Shown in pieces: positions 53,509-62,620 of a stretch of DNA of 64,000 nucleotides. Made by a program: the position numbers and the translations under genes. A model generated the notes under the pieces. That model made no database searches. It saw only the letters and a list, made by a program, of their open reading frames with translations, and was not told the DNA's origin. The stretch is taken from assembly GCF_026339875.1 (NCBI RefSeq), contig NZ_JAPEPZ010000001.1, forward strand, positions 7,502,001 through 7,566,000, read 5' to 3'. Source of the DNA: Streptomyces sp. NBC_01571. GTDB taxonomy: Bacteria; Actinomycetota; Actinomycetes; Streptomycetales; Streptomycetaceae. How positions within the stretch are numbered: the first letter of the stretch is position 1; the number at the start of each line of letters is the position of its first letter.

Positions 53509-54015
53509 CTACCGGACCCGGCCGGCGATACGGGTGGCCATGGCTTCCATGGCCTCGTGAACTGCTTGGTTGTACGCGCCCTCGCGGCCGGTGAACGACC
53601 GGTCGAACCACTCCAGCTTTCCGCGCTGGTGCGCCCAGTTCTCCCGGTTGCCGTACACGGGGTGGCGCCAGCCGGACGCACGGTTGGTGCGCTTCGGCGC
53701 GTTCGGGAAGCCGCGGACGTTCTTCGTCTTGAAGGCCTTCACCCGGGCCCCGGACCAACGGCCGCCGAGCTTCACCTCGGGCCGGATCTTCTTCGCGATG
53801 GCGGCCCGCAGTGCCGGGGCCGGGTGGCTGTTCAGCGAGACCATGCCCATGATCGAGCCCTTGGCCTGCTCGGCTCCCGGCCGGAGAGCATCGCGCATGT
53901 TCGCGGCGAGCTCCTTGCGCAGCTGCTTGCCGTCTTCCTCGGCGCGGATGGCGCGGACCAGCTGGTCCAGGCCCTCGTGCGTGACGCGCAGATCGAACGG
54001 TGGCCCGTCAGCCAT
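53509..54015 (-). CDS. HK97 gp10-like tail/neck protein
   Basis: 168 residues: VTHEGLDQLVRAIRAEEDGK, LRKELAANMRDALRPGAEQA, GYNQAVHEAM-type end. Pattern and position match the HK97 gp10 family at the head-tail neck. ATG overlaps the tail-tube stop by one base. Confidence 0.78.
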   Translation of the reverse strand: MADGPPFDLRVTHEGLDQLVRAIRAEEDGKQLRKELAANMRDALRPGAEQAKGSIMGMVSLNSHPAPALRAAIAKKIRPEVKLGGRWSGARVKAFKTKNVRGFPNAPKRTNRASGWRHPVYGNRENWAHQRGKLEWFDRSFTGREGAYNQAVHEAMEAMATRIAGRVR

Positions 54016-54425
54016 CAGGTCGTTCCGCGGGTGACGGCACCCGAGGTCGGGTAGCTGACGCCCACGGACGCCTCGTCGCCGACCGACCCGGAGATCGGGT
54101 TCCATGCGTTGATCAGCACGGACCCGGTGTACTTCGGGTTCGAGGTGCCGACCACGGCGTTGCTGGCGCGGACCTCGAACGTGACGACCGTGCCGAGCAG
54201 CGGCCACATGATGGAGTCCAGGGCGGAAGCCGCTACGTCCTGGAACAGGTCCAGGGCGAGCTCGCCGGACTTGAGGCCACCGAGCAGCTCCTTCCACCCC
54301 TGGCTGCCGTAGGTGGTGACGTCCTTCTCCTCCACCTTCGTGGTGAGCTCCGCCTTCTTGGCGTAGGCGGACAGATCGACGCCGTTGACCGCCACGTACT
54401 CGGCGAGCAGAACCATCTTGGGCAT
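54015..54425 (-). CDS. major tail tube protein, short paralogue
   Basis: 136 residues, beta-rich: YVAVNGVDLSAYAKKAELTT, KVEEKDVTTYGSQGWKELLG. It shares this block with the 244-residue protein encoded just upstream. Start could be M1 or M4. In HK97-type actinophages this type forms the tail tube. Confidence 0.75.
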   Translation of the reverse strand: MPKMVLLAEYVAVNGVDLSAYAKKAELTTKVEEKDVTTYGSQGWKELLGGLKSGELALDLFQDVAASALDSIMWPLLGTVVTFEVRASNAVVGTSNPKYTGSVLINAWNPISGSVGDEASVGVSYPTSGAVTRGTT

Positions 54426-54495
54426 GACAAACGCCCCCTTCCAGGGCTAATGACGGCCCCGGTGCGGGCCGGACAGGGTGGGTACTGCGGTGGGG

Positions 54496-55230
54496 CTACT
54501 GGCTGCCGAGCGAGGACACGAACAGGAAGCTGGGCGTGGTCCCCGTGATGGTCCAGGCGACGCGCCACCACGTATCTGTGATGGCCGTCCCGGCGGTGCG
54601 CATGATCTGCCCGCCTGCCACGGCGGCCGCGTTGAACGTCAGCCGGGTGGTCGGGCTCGCGAAGGTGTTGTCCACGGACGACTCGACGCGGGCCGTCAGG
54701 CTCGGCGTCGTGCCGGCCACCGAGAGCACGTGCAGCGCGGCGTACAGCCGCTTGCCCGCCGCTATGGCGCCGAGCTGCAGGCCGGTGCCGGTACCGGTCG
54801 CCGTGCGGGCAGTACCGGGCGGGTGGGCGAACTGGCCGCGTGCCAGAGGCCAGCTGCTCTTGCCGCCGCTGGTCCACGGGGCGATCTCGCCGACCGCATC
54901 CAGCAGCTTGTAGTCGCAGCGCAGGGCGTTCGTCAGGTAGGCCAGGTTTCCCACCGCGGCGCCGTTCGGGCCCATCGACCAGGCGCCGACGCTGCCGAGC
55001 TGCGCCCAGGCGGCATCATCGACCTTGCTCGGGTCGCCGGCCTCCCACTGGCCCTCGCTGCTGATCTCGGCGGAGCCGAGGCCGCCGAGCAGTTCCTTGT
55101 AGCCGCCCGATGCGAAGTTGGTGGCGTCCTTCTCCTCGATCTTGGTGGAGATTTCGACCTTGTTGGAGGCGCTGGTGAGGTCGACGCCGCCGGTGAAGAG
55201 GCGCGCGTTGGTCAGGACGAACTTGCTCAC
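54496..55230 (-). CDS. major tail tube protein, long paralogue with extra domain
   Basis: 244 residues: NARLFTGGVDLTSASNKVEI, STKIEEKDATNFASGGYKEL as in the short paralogue, followed by a second beta-domain (AGKRLYAALHVLSVAGTTPS) resembling Ig/CBM-like decorations. Two adjacent tube-type genes suggest duplication with one copy gaining a surface domain. Its start overlaps the previous stop (ATGA). Confidence 0.75.
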   Translation of the reverse strand: MSKFVLTNARLFTGGVDLTSASNKVEISTKIEEKDATNFASGGYKELLGGLGSAEISSEGQWEAGDPSKVDDAAWAQLGSVGAWSMGPNGAAVGNLAYLTNALRCDYKLLDAVGEIAPWTSGGKSSWPLARGQFAHPPGTARTATGTGTGLQLGAIAAGKRLYAALHVLSVAGTTPSLTARVESSVDNTFASPTTRLTFNAAAVAGGQIMRTAGTAITDTWWRVAWTITGTTPSFLFVSSLGSQ

Positions 55231-55421
55231 TCTGCCGCCTCCTTCTTGGTCCTGCGGCGCGGGGCCGGACTGGTGTCGTCCTCGACTTCCTCGGCGATCC
55301 CGGAGGCTACGAGGTGCTGCGCCTCGCCGGTGGTGATGTCCTCCACGGCTCCTTCGTCGGGCCAGGGCACGCCGTTTCGCGTGGCACCCGGCGGCATCTG
55401 CACCAGCATGCGGATGCGCAT
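55227..55421 (-). CDS. small phage structural-region protein, 64 aa
   Basis: MRIRMLVQMPPGATRNGVPW, then GEAQHLVASGIAEEVEDD and a basic tail. Such proteins, about 60-70 residues with a G-W motif, occur between connector and tail genes of actinophages. Function unknown. Confidence 0.7.
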   Translation of the reverse strand: MRIRMLVQMPPGATRNGVPWPDEGAVEDITTGEAQHLVASGIAEEVEDDTSPAPRRRTKKEAAE

Positions 55422-55422
55422 C

Positions 55423-55872
55423 TCAGCTGCTCCCCTCTCCGATGACTTTGATCATCAGTTCGGCGCCGACGTAGTTGGAGCCGGCGTGTTCGTACCAGCG
55501 GTAGCCGCGGACACTCGTGACGTGCAGGTCGTGGGCGAGGCCTCCGAGGGCGTACTCGCCGGGGCCGCCGCGGGCCACCTCGATCGCCGCCTTCAGTGAC
55601 GCAGGCCCGGAGCCGGACAGCATGGCGTCCAGTAGCCGCTGCGAGGCCCGGTCGTCGGCGGTGGAGACCAGGACTCGGGTGGTGAACGTCAGCTCGTCCA
55701 GGCTGCGGCCCATGGCCTTGTCGAAGTCCTGCTCGTACTCGCCGACGAAGAAGTGCGGCGCGATGACGCTGTCGGGGACGTAGCCGGAACAGGTCAGCTT
55801 GCCCAGCCCGTCAGGCAGGATCACTGGCCGGGCGGCGTCCGCGATCGCATCACGGACGGAGGAAATCTGCAT
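55423..55872 (-). CDS. phage tail terminator-like protein
   Basis: 149 residues: MQISSVRDAIADAARPVILP, FFVGEYEQDFDKAMGRSLDE, GYRWYEHAGSNYVGAELMIK. Size, alpha/beta pattern and place between connector and tube match the tail terminator/completion protein; no motif proves it. Confidence 0.65.
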   Translation of the reverse strand: MQISSVRDAIADAARPVILPDGLGKLTCSGYVPDSVIAPHFFVGEYEQDFDKAMGRSLDELTFTTRVLVSTADDRASQRLLDAMLSGSGPASLKAAIEVARGGPGEYALGGLAHDLHVTSVRGYRWYEHAGSNYVGAELMIKVIGEGSS

Positions 55873-55880
55873 GCCGCCCC

Positions 55881-56486
55881 CTATCCAAAGCCGGGCAGGA
55901 TGTACGGCTCGATCAGCGCCCACACGTCCGGATCCCGGCGGGACAGGTTGCGCACGCCCCACTCGGCCGAGCCGATGATGCCCTCGGGGGAGTCCTTGCG
56001 CTTGTAGAGACGGGTGGCCTGGATGAGACAGGCCGATGAAACGTCGTCCGGGACAGCCGGCCATCCGAACTTCGCGGTGACCCGGATGCGAGTAAAGGCC
56101 GTGCCCCAGATGCTGTTGGACCGCAGCAGGCCGGTGATGGGGTACCCGTCGGCCAGGGCGTTTTCGGGGGTCGTCTCGTAGCTGCCGGTGATGGCAGCGA
56201 ACGAGCCGCCCCCGGTTGACGCGCTCTCTACCGTCATGCCGGTGGTGTCGCCGATGTCGTCGACCAGGAGTACGTCACCGTCTTCCTCGCGGACGACACG
56301 GGCGTGCAGCCGGTAGGTGCGTGCGACAGGGGTGTCGTCCAGCCAGAAGCGGCGCCCGGTCGCACGGTCGATGCCGCGGGACGCAGACTTGAGCGCCTTG
56401 TCCAGCAGGGCGTCCCGGGTGGTGTCGCTCGTCTCGATGCCCAGCTGCACCTTGAGGTCGTCGCGGGTGGCGTACTCAGTGGCCAT
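55881..56486 (-). CDS. head-tail connector (HK97 gp6-like)
   Basis: 201 residues: MATEYATRDDLKVQLGIETS, then LLDKALKSASRGIDRATGRR, a helical motif of gp6/gp15-like connectors, and VSSACLIQATRLYKRKDSPE at the end. The order after the capsid gene supports this. Confidence 0.8.
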   Translation of the reverse strand: MATEYATRDDLKVQLGIETSDTTRDALLDKALKSASRGIDRATGRRFWLDDTPVARTYRLHARVVREEDGDVLLVDDIGDTTGMTVESASTGGGSFAAITGSYETTPENALADGYPITGLLRSNSIWGTAFTRIRVTAKFGWPAVPDDVSSACLIQATRLYKRKDSPEGIIGSAEWGVRNLSRRDPDVWALIEPYILPGFG

Positions 56487-56487
56487 G

Positions 56488-56700
56488 TCAGGTGGCCTCC
56501 GTGCCTCGCGCCCTGCGGCCCTTGGGCGGCGTCGACCGCGACGACGGCCTGGCGGGCTCGGTCTTCTCGCCGGCGGGCGGTTCAGCGCCACGCAGCCGCA
56601 GCTGTTCGTCGACCTGGTCGACGCGGTCCGTCAAACCGCGCTGCACCAGGCCCTCGCGCTCGCGCAGCAGCGCGGCGACCATCGGGTCCTCGGTAGCCAT
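56488..56700 (-). CDS. small phage protein, 70 aa
   Basis: MATEDPMVAALLREREGLVQ, then a short helical region and a basic Pro/Ser tail (PKGRRARGTEAT). It follows the capsid terminator and precedes the connector by one base. Function unknown. Confidence 0.65.
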   Translation of the reverse strand: MATEDPMVAALLREREGLVQRGLTDRVDQVDEQLRLRGAEPPAGEKTEPARPSSRSTPPKGRRARGTEAT

Positions 56701-56735
56701 GCCTTGCTCCCTCCCGGGATGAGTGGTGAACCACG

Positions 56736-56763
56736 AGGGCCCGCCCCAAGCGGGGCGGGCCCT
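56736..56763 (-). terminator. hairpin after the capsid gene
   Basis: AGGGCCCGCCCC, four-base loop, exact complement. Located just after the major capsid stop (56777), it could partly end transcription and raise capsid output over downstream genes. Confidence 0.75.
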
Positions 56764-56776
56764 ACGCGGCGAGGGA

Positions 56777-58171
56777 TCAGACGCCCGTGAACGTCGGCGT
56801 CACCAGGCCGGTGCCGCCGATCTTCCGGGCCTGGGCGTAGCGGGCGTGGGTGTACGCGAAGTAGCCGTACACGACCATCAGGACGCCGAGGCTGGCCAGC
56901 TTCGGCTGCTCCGCCCGGATGTACATCGGGGCGCTGGGGTCTTCCCACAGGTGGCACTCGTTGCGGTCCACGAGGTAGACCTCGTCCTCGTTGGTGCCCG
57001 CGCCGTAGTTCGTCGCGATGTTGTTGTCGACGATGACCGGAGTGCCGTTGGGCAGCGTGCCGCGCACGCCGCTGCCGTAGGTCGTGCCCAGGTTGGTGCC
57101 GGCCATCTGCGCGGCGATGCCCGGCTGGCTGATGAGCGGCCAGGTCGACGACAGGGCGTTCTGCATCCAGTACCAGCGCCGCGAGTGCATCACGGCGATG
57201 TTCTCGCCGGACGCCTGGTCCAGCAGTGCGGCCTCGACACCCGACAGGCCCTCCAGAACCTTCGGGTAGAACTCCGTCGCGGTCGGCGTGCCGTCGGTGT
57301 ACGCCACGGCGGTGGCCACGTTGGTCAGGCCGTTGGTGGCCTGGTTCAACAGCGTGGAGTCCAGCGTCGTGGAGTAGCGGCGGAACAGGTCGTCGAGGAC
57401 GACGGGCTCGACGCCGGCGCCGCGTTCGATGGCCTGCCGGGACAGCGTCTGCTGGCCCGCGTTGGTCTGCACCGGAATGGTCATCAGCGTGTCGTCGATG
57501 TCCGTCTCGGACACGTTGGTGTTCTCCGACGCCTGCAGCGCGGTGCTGGTCGTCGTGGTGATCCGGGACAGGTTGACCGTCATGCCCTGCGCGGGCAGGT
57601 CGTGGCCGCGGATGGCGTCCGCGAACGGGCGTCGAGCGGCCGCGGCCGGGGCGTACAGGTCGGTCAGGTACTGCGGGACCACCAGGCCCGCGAACGCGCC
57701 CGTACCGGCTGCACGCTGCTCGATCTGGTCCCCGCGTTCGACGCGCTCCTCCTGCATGTGGCGGGCAAGGCGGGACTGGGCCTCGTAGTCGCCGAAGAAC
57801 GCGGACGCCACGTCCCGCTCGAAGCTGGAACCGCGGCGGTCGTGGTCGGGCCGGTAGGTGCGCTCTTCCTGGCCGACGCGGGCGACCTGGTCGTAGGCCG
57901 GGGCCCGGTTGGCCGCCGGGGCGGTGCGGGCGGACAGGGCGGCGATCTCGTCCTCGCGGGCCTGCTCGGCGAGCAGCTCCTCGAGGGCGCCCTGGCGCCG
58001 GGTGACCTCGGCGTCGGCGGCGTCGCGGGTGGCGACCCGCGCCGTGACGGCGTCCTCGGTCAGGTTCTCGTCGGAGCGCAGCGCGACCAGCGCGTCCTGC
58101 TCCTGCTGTCGGGTGGTGATCGCCGTCTCCAGCGCGGTGCGCGCCTGGGCGATCAGGTCGGCGAGAGTCAT
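56777..58171 (-). CDS. major capsid protein, HK97 gp5 family
   Basis: 464 residues with AAGGAGG ribosome site. The first ~110 form a charged coiled-coil scaffold (delta domain: LETAITTRQQEQDALVALRS); the mature part (~160 on) has GTGAFAGLVVPQYLTDLYAP, NTNVSETDIDDTLMTIPVQT, GTPVIVDNNIATNYGAG and the A-domain end. The protease encoded upstream would remove the scaffold part. Confidence 0.9.
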   Translation of the reverse strand: MTLADLIAQARTALETAITTRQQEQDALVALRSDENLTEDAVTARVATRDAADAEVTRRQGALEELLAEQAREDEIAALSARTAPAANRAPAYDQVARVGQEERTYRPDHDRRGSSFERDVASAFFGDYEAQSRLARHMQEERVERGDQIEQRAAGTGAFAGLVVPQYLTDLYAPAAAARRPFADAIRGHDLPAQGMTVNLSRITTTTSTALQASENTNVSETDIDDTLMTIPVQTNAGQQTLSRQAIERGAGVEPVVLDDLFRRYSTTLDSTLLNQATNGLTNVATAVAYTDGTPTATEFYPKVLEGLSGVEAALLDQASGENIAVMHSRRWYWMQNALSSTWPLISQPGIAAQMAGTNLGTTYGSGVRGTLPNGTPVIVDNNIATNYGAGTNEDEVYLVDRNECHLWEDPSAPMYIRAEQPKLASLGVLMVVYGYFAYTHARYAQARKIGGTGLVTPTFTGV

Positions 58172-58303
58172 CTCGTCCTCCTTGTCGATGGAATCCAGAC
58201 GCCCCGGTCCAGGTCAGACGGCCACCCGAGGCATGGCGCCGGGTGGTCTCGTGCGCGCGAGCGCAGGGCAGTAGCTCCCGCCGGACGGCGGGAAGATCAG
58301 GGG

Positions 58304-58978
58304 TCAGCGGGCGAGCGCGATCTCCAGGAGCGCGCGGGCCCGGCTGTTCGTCGGCGCGGCCGCGGGCTGCCGCAGGCTCGCACCGGTGTAGGGGTTGGCG
58401 CCGTAGCCGACGATCGCGACGTCGCCGCGGTGGATGTCGTACCGGTTGATGCGGTACTCGGTGTAGTCCGGGGACCACTGTCCCGACTCGATGCGGAACG
58501 CGAAGGACATCTCGTCGATCAGGCCCGAGCGCAGCTTCGGCGCGATGTACGCGACGTCGTGGTCCGTCGGGTCCAGCTGCGGGGCGCGCACGGACAGGCC
58601 GTTGGCGTCCTCAGCGAGGAACAGCGTCCCTGTGGTTGTGCGTGCCAGGCGGCGCAGCTGGTCGTGGCCCAGGACGAGAGGCACGTCGAGGTCCGCGCGG
58701 GCCAGGGAATCGGTTCCCGCGCCCTCGGTGACGACCTCGGTGTACGGGCCGAACATGTCCCACATCTCGTAGGCCTGCTCGTACACCGACGCGTGGCCAA
58801 GGAACTCCAGCGCGCCCGTATCTCCGGCCTCACGCACCTCGACACCGGACAGGGAAGCGCGCACCGTAGCGCGGGATCCTGCCTGCTCGGCGCTGCGGCG
58901 CTGTGAGGGCCGGTCGGCGCGCTGGCGCACGTTCTGGGCTCGGGCCGCCGCGGCCGCGGCGCGCGTGTTTGTGGTCAT
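58304..58978 (-). CDS. prohead protease, HK97 family (S78)
   Basis: 224 residues: LEFLGHASVYEQAYEMWDMF, VPLVLGHDQLRRLA with the catalytic His (H105), SGLIDEMSFAFRIES with the Ser (S158). It matures the capsid by cutting scaffold domains. Start overlaps the portal stop (ATGA). Confidence 0.88.
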   Translation of the reverse strand: MTTNTRAAAAAARAQNVRQRADRPSQRRSAEQAGSRATVRASLSGVEVREAGDTGALEFLGHASVYEQAYEMWDMFGPYTEVVTEGAGTDSLARADLDVPLVLGHDQLRRLARTTTGTLFLAEDANGLSVRAPQLDPTDHDVAYIAPKLRSGLIDEMSFAFRIESGQWSPDYTEYRINRYDIHRGDVAIVGYGANPYTGASLRQPAAAPTNSRARALLEIALAR

Positions 58979-60195
58979 GACGTAGCTCCCGGTACGGCGG
59001 TCGTGGGCTGGGCAGGAACGGACCGCGAGCCGAACAGCCGGTCAAACTCGGCGAGCTGCTCCTCGGTGAACGGCGGCCGCTCCTCGATGGCCCGCGCCTC
59101 GGACGGGGCCAGCGTGCGCGAATCGATCTGGGTCTTCAGCGTCTGGGCACGAGCCGCAGGATCCATCCGCAGGAGTGCGTCCGTGTTGAGCTTCACGTAG
59201 CGCGGATTGGACACCAGCTTCCGGCTGAACGCGTCCTCGCGTCGGCCCACGGCCGGCCCCAAGTGCATGATGAGGAACTGCAAGTTTCTCTGGCTGATGT
59301 TGGCGTAGGTGACGCTGCTGCCCGACACCGCGGCGTCGATCAGGTCGCTGGGCACGCCGAAGAACCGGGCGATGTCGCCCATGCCGAACTGGCGGGCTTC
59401 GATGAACTGCGCCTGCTGCGCCACGGCCTGGATCGGCTTGTACTCCCAGTCCGAGCCGTGCACGAACACGTCCCCGTTGGAGACAGCCGCCCGGAACGCC
59501 TCCTTGGCCTCCCGCGCGTTCTTCTGGTTGATCGTCTTGCCGACGTTCTTCAGCGTGCCCGATGGGATGATGCCGGCCCCGAACCAGTCACGGGCGAACT
59601 GCTGCGCGTTCAGGGACTCCTCGATCGTCCACGCCGCATACGCCACCGGGGACAGGCCGAGCGGGAAGCCGGCGACGGTGTACTGCTTCTCGTGCCACAC
59701 CTCCCACGGGTCGTACTCGGTGCCGCAGATCTTGAACTTTTTGATCTGTGAGCCGTTGGCGCGGACGGTGACTTCGCTCAGCTCCACCAGGTCGATACGG
59801 CCGGGCAGCCCGCGCCCGTCCGGGCCGATCACGCCCGTGCGTTCTGTGATCAGGCCGAAGCAGTTCCCGGCCCGGTCCAGGTCGAACTCGGTGGAGTACA
59901 TCCACTCCTTGATGCCGACTTCCTGCCCGCCTGGGGTGACCAGGACGGGCGGCTTGGGCACCTCCACCTGCAGGCCCTGCACCTTGCGGTACACGTCGAT
60001 CGGCATCATCGACACCAGGTCGGCCCGTAGCCGCAACGCCGCCCACACCGCGGAATGCCGCAGCGCTGAGTCGTTGGTGACGTGCACGCTCTTGCCGCCG
60101 AGCCGTCCCTCGCGGGACAGATTCAGCAGATCCTCGGCGGTGACGATGTTCGCGTCGCGGGTGACGGCGCGTCGCATCCTGTCCAAGATGCCCAT
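58975..60195 (-). CDS. phage portal protein, HK97 family
   Basis: 406 residues: ALRHSAVWAALRLRADLVSM, MPIDVYRKVQG, AWTIEESLNAQQFARDWFGA, FFGVPSDLIDAAVSGSSVTY. These are the hallmarks of the HK97 portal that forms the DNA channel at the head vertex. It follows terminase by 9 bp. Confidence 0.9.
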   Translation of the reverse strand: MGILDRMRRAVTRDANIVTAEDLLNLSREGRLGGKSVHVTNDSALRHSAVWAALRLRADLVSMMPIDVYRKVQGLQVEVPKPPVLVTPGGQEVGIKEWMYSTEFDLDRAGNCFGLITERTGVIGPDGRGLPGRIDLVELSEVTVRANGSQIKKFKICGTEYDPWEVWHEKQYTVAGFPLGLSPVAYAAWTIEESLNAQQFARDWFGAGIIPSGTLKNVGKTINQKNAREAKEAFRAAVSNGDVFVHGSDWEYKPIQAVAQQAQFIEARQFGMGDIARFFGVPSDLIDAAVSGSSVTYANISQRNLQFLIMHLGPAVGRREDAFSRKLVSNPRYVKLNTDALLRMDPAARAQTLKTQIDSRTLAPSEARAIEERPPFTEEQLAEFDRLFGSRSVPAQPTTAVPGATS

Positions 60196-60204
60196 ACGGC
60201 CTCC

Positions 60205-61767
60205 CTACGCGAACGAATCGCTGACGTCGTAGTCCTCTTCGACCTGCGGGCCCCGGATGAGCAACGCCCAGCGGGCGAACGTGGCCGCGCACAGGGGGCT
60301 GATGTCCACCAGCGAGCTGGTGCGGTCGAGCGTCCAGGCGTCGCCGTTGCGGCGCGTCCGGGCCCCGTTCACGGCCGCAGTGAGGGGCACCTGGTCAAGG
60401 TGGGCGATGGTGCCCTGATTCATGGCGTCGGCCAGCTGGCCGCACGCCTCGACGATGTCCCCGTTGCGCATCACGGCCAGGTCGCCGCGTTCCGGATGTT
60501 CCTTGTCCTTCGGCACGTCGATGCCTGCGGCGATCAGGTCGTCGATGAGCGATCCGGCCGGCGCCCCAGACGACGCGATGGCCACGGCAACCGGCTTCCA
60601 CAGGCCGCGCAGGCGGACTACGGCGGGCACCAGCCAGTCCGTGCCCGGTCGGCGGGCGACGACCTCGACGTGCACGCGCCCATCGGCCCGCTTGGACGCG
60701 GCCGCGATGGATGCGTAGCTGCGGTCCTGCGAGACGTCGATAGCGAGCGCCACACTGTCCGGCACAGGCTTACTGTCGGCGTCGAGCAGCCCCGGCCACT
60801 TGCCCTTCGGCACGTTCGGGTCCGTGGGCGGCGTGGGCTTCCGGGTCCGGTTCAGATAGGCCCGGTCGAACTCGGCCGGGTCCATCTTCTCCAGCTCGGC
60901 AGCGATGATGGCCTCGGTCACCGTGTGTCCCAGTGCGGGCAGCGTGGCCCGCCACGTCGCCGGGTTCGCCCGGTCCATATCCTCCGGAGCGAACCACTCG
61001 AAGTAGCAGGCCCGAGGCCGGGCCGCCGCGGCGTCCTCGGCGAGCGCCGCCCACAGGGCCTCGATCAGTGCACGGCCCATCTCCCGCTTCTTGTTCAGCC
61101 ACACGCTCTTCGTCGTGCCGCCGGCCGACGCCCACCACAGCTGGGCCATGGATCGGGTCAGCATCGCCGGGGAGAACGCCTGCTCCAGCCGGTCGTCCTC
61201 ATGAGCGAACGCCTCGTCGATGAACCCCAGGTCGAGCGGCGGGCCGTGCCCGGCTTTCTCGGTGTTCGCCGTGATGCCCATGCGCGAGCGGGTCGACGGC
61301 CACAGGATCGCCTCGTTGCCGTTGCTCTTCCGGATCCTGGCGCGCTTGGCCAGATCGGAGCCGGAGATCTTCTCCCAGAACTCATCCTCCCAGCGCTGCC
61401 GCGCCATGCCCCTCGTCTGCGCGGCGTAGACGATGTTCTGCCGCTGCCAGGCCAGCGCGCGGTGCACCTGGGCACCGAGGCACAGCTCGGTCTTGCCCTG
61501 CTGCCGGGAGACGGACAGGCCGACCTCGCGGTGCGCGAACAGGCCCGTCTCGGGGTCGATCTCCAGGGCGACGTCCGACACGTATTTCTGCCACGGCATC
61601 GGCGGGGCGCCGAGCTTGGCCATGACCTTCCACAGCTTCGGTCCGAGCGACGGCCTGTCCGGGTGGCGCGGTGTCCCCCAACGCGGCGGGCACTCCAGGC
61701 CGTACCGCTCGTACAGATCCTCGGCGAACTCAGTCGGGGGAGCCCAGGTCTCCGAGGTCGTCGTCAT
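60205..61767 (-). CDS. terminase large subunit
   Basis: 520 residues: Walker A variant SVSRQQGKTEL (~86-94), Walker B LGFIDEAFAHED (180-191), and nuclease region with VALAIDVSQDRSYASIAAAS (~345). It cuts and pumps DNA into the prohead. The start lies inside the small-subunit-like gene (38 bp overlap). Confidence 0.92.
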   Translation of the reverse strand: MTTTSETWAPPTEFAEDLYERYGLECPPRWGTPRHPDRPSLGPKLWKVMAKLGAPPMPWQKYVSDVALEIDPETGLFAHREVGLSVSRQQGKTELCLGAQVHRALAWQRQNIVYAAQTRGMARQRWEDEFWEKISGSDLAKRARIRKSNGNEAILWPSTRSRMGITANTEKAGHGPPLDLGFIDEAFAHEDDRLEQAFSPAMLTRSMAQLWWASAGGTTKSVWLNKKREMGRALIEALWAALAEDAAAARPRACYFEWFAPEDMDRANPATWRATLPALGHTVTEAIIAAELEKMDPAEFDRAYLNRTRKPTPPTDPNVPKGKWPGLLDADSKPVPDSVALAIDVSQDRSYASIAAASKRADGRVHVEVVARRPGTDWLVPAVVRLRGLWKPVAVAIASSGAPAGSLIDDLIAAGIDVPKDKEHPERGDLAVMRNGDIVEACGQLADAMNQGTIAHLDQVPLTAAVNGARTRRNGDAWTLDRTSSLVDISPLCAATFARWALLIRGPQVEEDYDVSDSFA

Positions 61768-62005
61768 CGTCAGCGGCCCGCCCCTCCAGCAGCTGGGCGA
61801 GCGTCTGACGGAGCTCGCGGGTCAACTGAGGCAGCATCTTGTCGTCCTGGGCGACGGGCTCACCGCACGTCTCGCACGCGCCGGTGGCCGCAGCGTCGAT
61901 GCGGCCGGCGAGCGTGTACGCCAGCTCCGACAGCGATGGCTCCACGCCGACCAGGTCGCCGAGCTGCTCGACGTCGCTCCGGACGGCGTCCTCCACCGAG
62001 CCCAT
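61730..62005 (-). CDS. terminase small subunit-like protein, 91 aa
   Basis: Helical, acidic C-terminus (DDDDDLGDLGSPD), central CETCGEP CxxC pair. Overlap and order with terminase large subunit suggest the small, DNA-recognising subunit, though it is shorter than most. Confidence 0.6.
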   Translation of the reverse strand: MGSVEDAVRSDVEQLGDLVGVEPSLSELAYTLAGRIDAAATGACETCGEPVAQDDKMLPQLTRELRQTLAQLLEGRAADDDDDLGDLGSPD

Positions 62006-62176
62006 GGCCGCCCCCTTCCATGATCATCCGGTCGGCATTGGCCCGGGGGGAGAAAAATAAAAGCTGGTCGCGGGGTTGAGAAGATGATCTTCCCTAAAAA
62101 ATCTTGGCCGTCTCGGATCCGAACTGATCTGATCGGTCTGATCGTCGATCTCACGCGCCTCTGACCTGCATGTTTG
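62006..62176. other. intergenic region, possible packaging (cos) site
   Basis: 171 bp without a gene, AT-richer than its surroundings, with CCCTAAAAAATCTTGG and repeated TGATC (CTGATCTGATCGGTCTGATC). It ends with CTGACCTGC. In HK97-type phages with an HNH gene next to terminase, the cos site commonly lies here. No direct proof. Confidence 0.35.
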
Positions 62177-62419
62177 TCAGGACACTCCGGGCATACGTCC
62201 GCCCCGCATCCGTTCCTCGCTGCGCACCAGGTCGGACAGCCAGCGTGGGTCGATGCGGGCCTCGCGGCGCAGCACGTAGCTGACGGCCTCACGGTTGGCC
62301 GGGTCCTTCAGCCAGCGAGCGATGTCGTCATGGCTGGGTTCGGCAGGGGGCGGCGGGGGTGGTGCTGCCGAACGTTCAGGCTGTGCCCCGCTGGCCTGAT
62401 GCATGCCGTCCTCCCTCAT
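62177..62419 (-). CDS. small phage protein, 80 aa
   Basis: Pro-rich linker (APPPPPPAEPS) followed by HDDIARWLKDPANREAVSYV and LRREARIDPRWLSDLV. Its ATG overlaps the previous stop (ATGA). Function unknown. Confidence 0.65.
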   Translation of the reverse strand: MREDGMHQASGAQPERSAAPPPPPPAEPSHDDIARWLKDPANREAVSYVLRREARIDPRWLSDLVRSEERMRGGRMPGVS

Positions 62420-62610
62420 CCGACGAGAGGTTCACAGGCCAGTAGTTCCTTGCCGCGTTCCTCGTACCACCGGATGATGGCGGCCTCGACGACTTCGCGA
62501 GCCTCAGCGGTGACGTCGTCGGCGTACATCTGCTCGCCGTCCTTTTCGGGCAGGTTGTCGACGGAGTGGACGACCAGGCTCACGTTGAAGCCGGTGCTGG
62601 TCTTGCTCAC
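62416..62610 (-). CDS. small phage protein, 64 aa
   Basis: GTG start with AGGAGG site: SKTSTGFNVSLVVHSVDNLP, then AREVVEAAIIRWYEERGKEL. Alpha/beta; no known family. Confidence 0.65.
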   Translation of the reverse strand: MSKTSTGFNVSLVVHSVDNLPEKDGEQMYADDVTAEAREVVEAAIIRWYEERGKELLACEPLVG

Positions 62611-62620
62611 ACGTCCTCCT

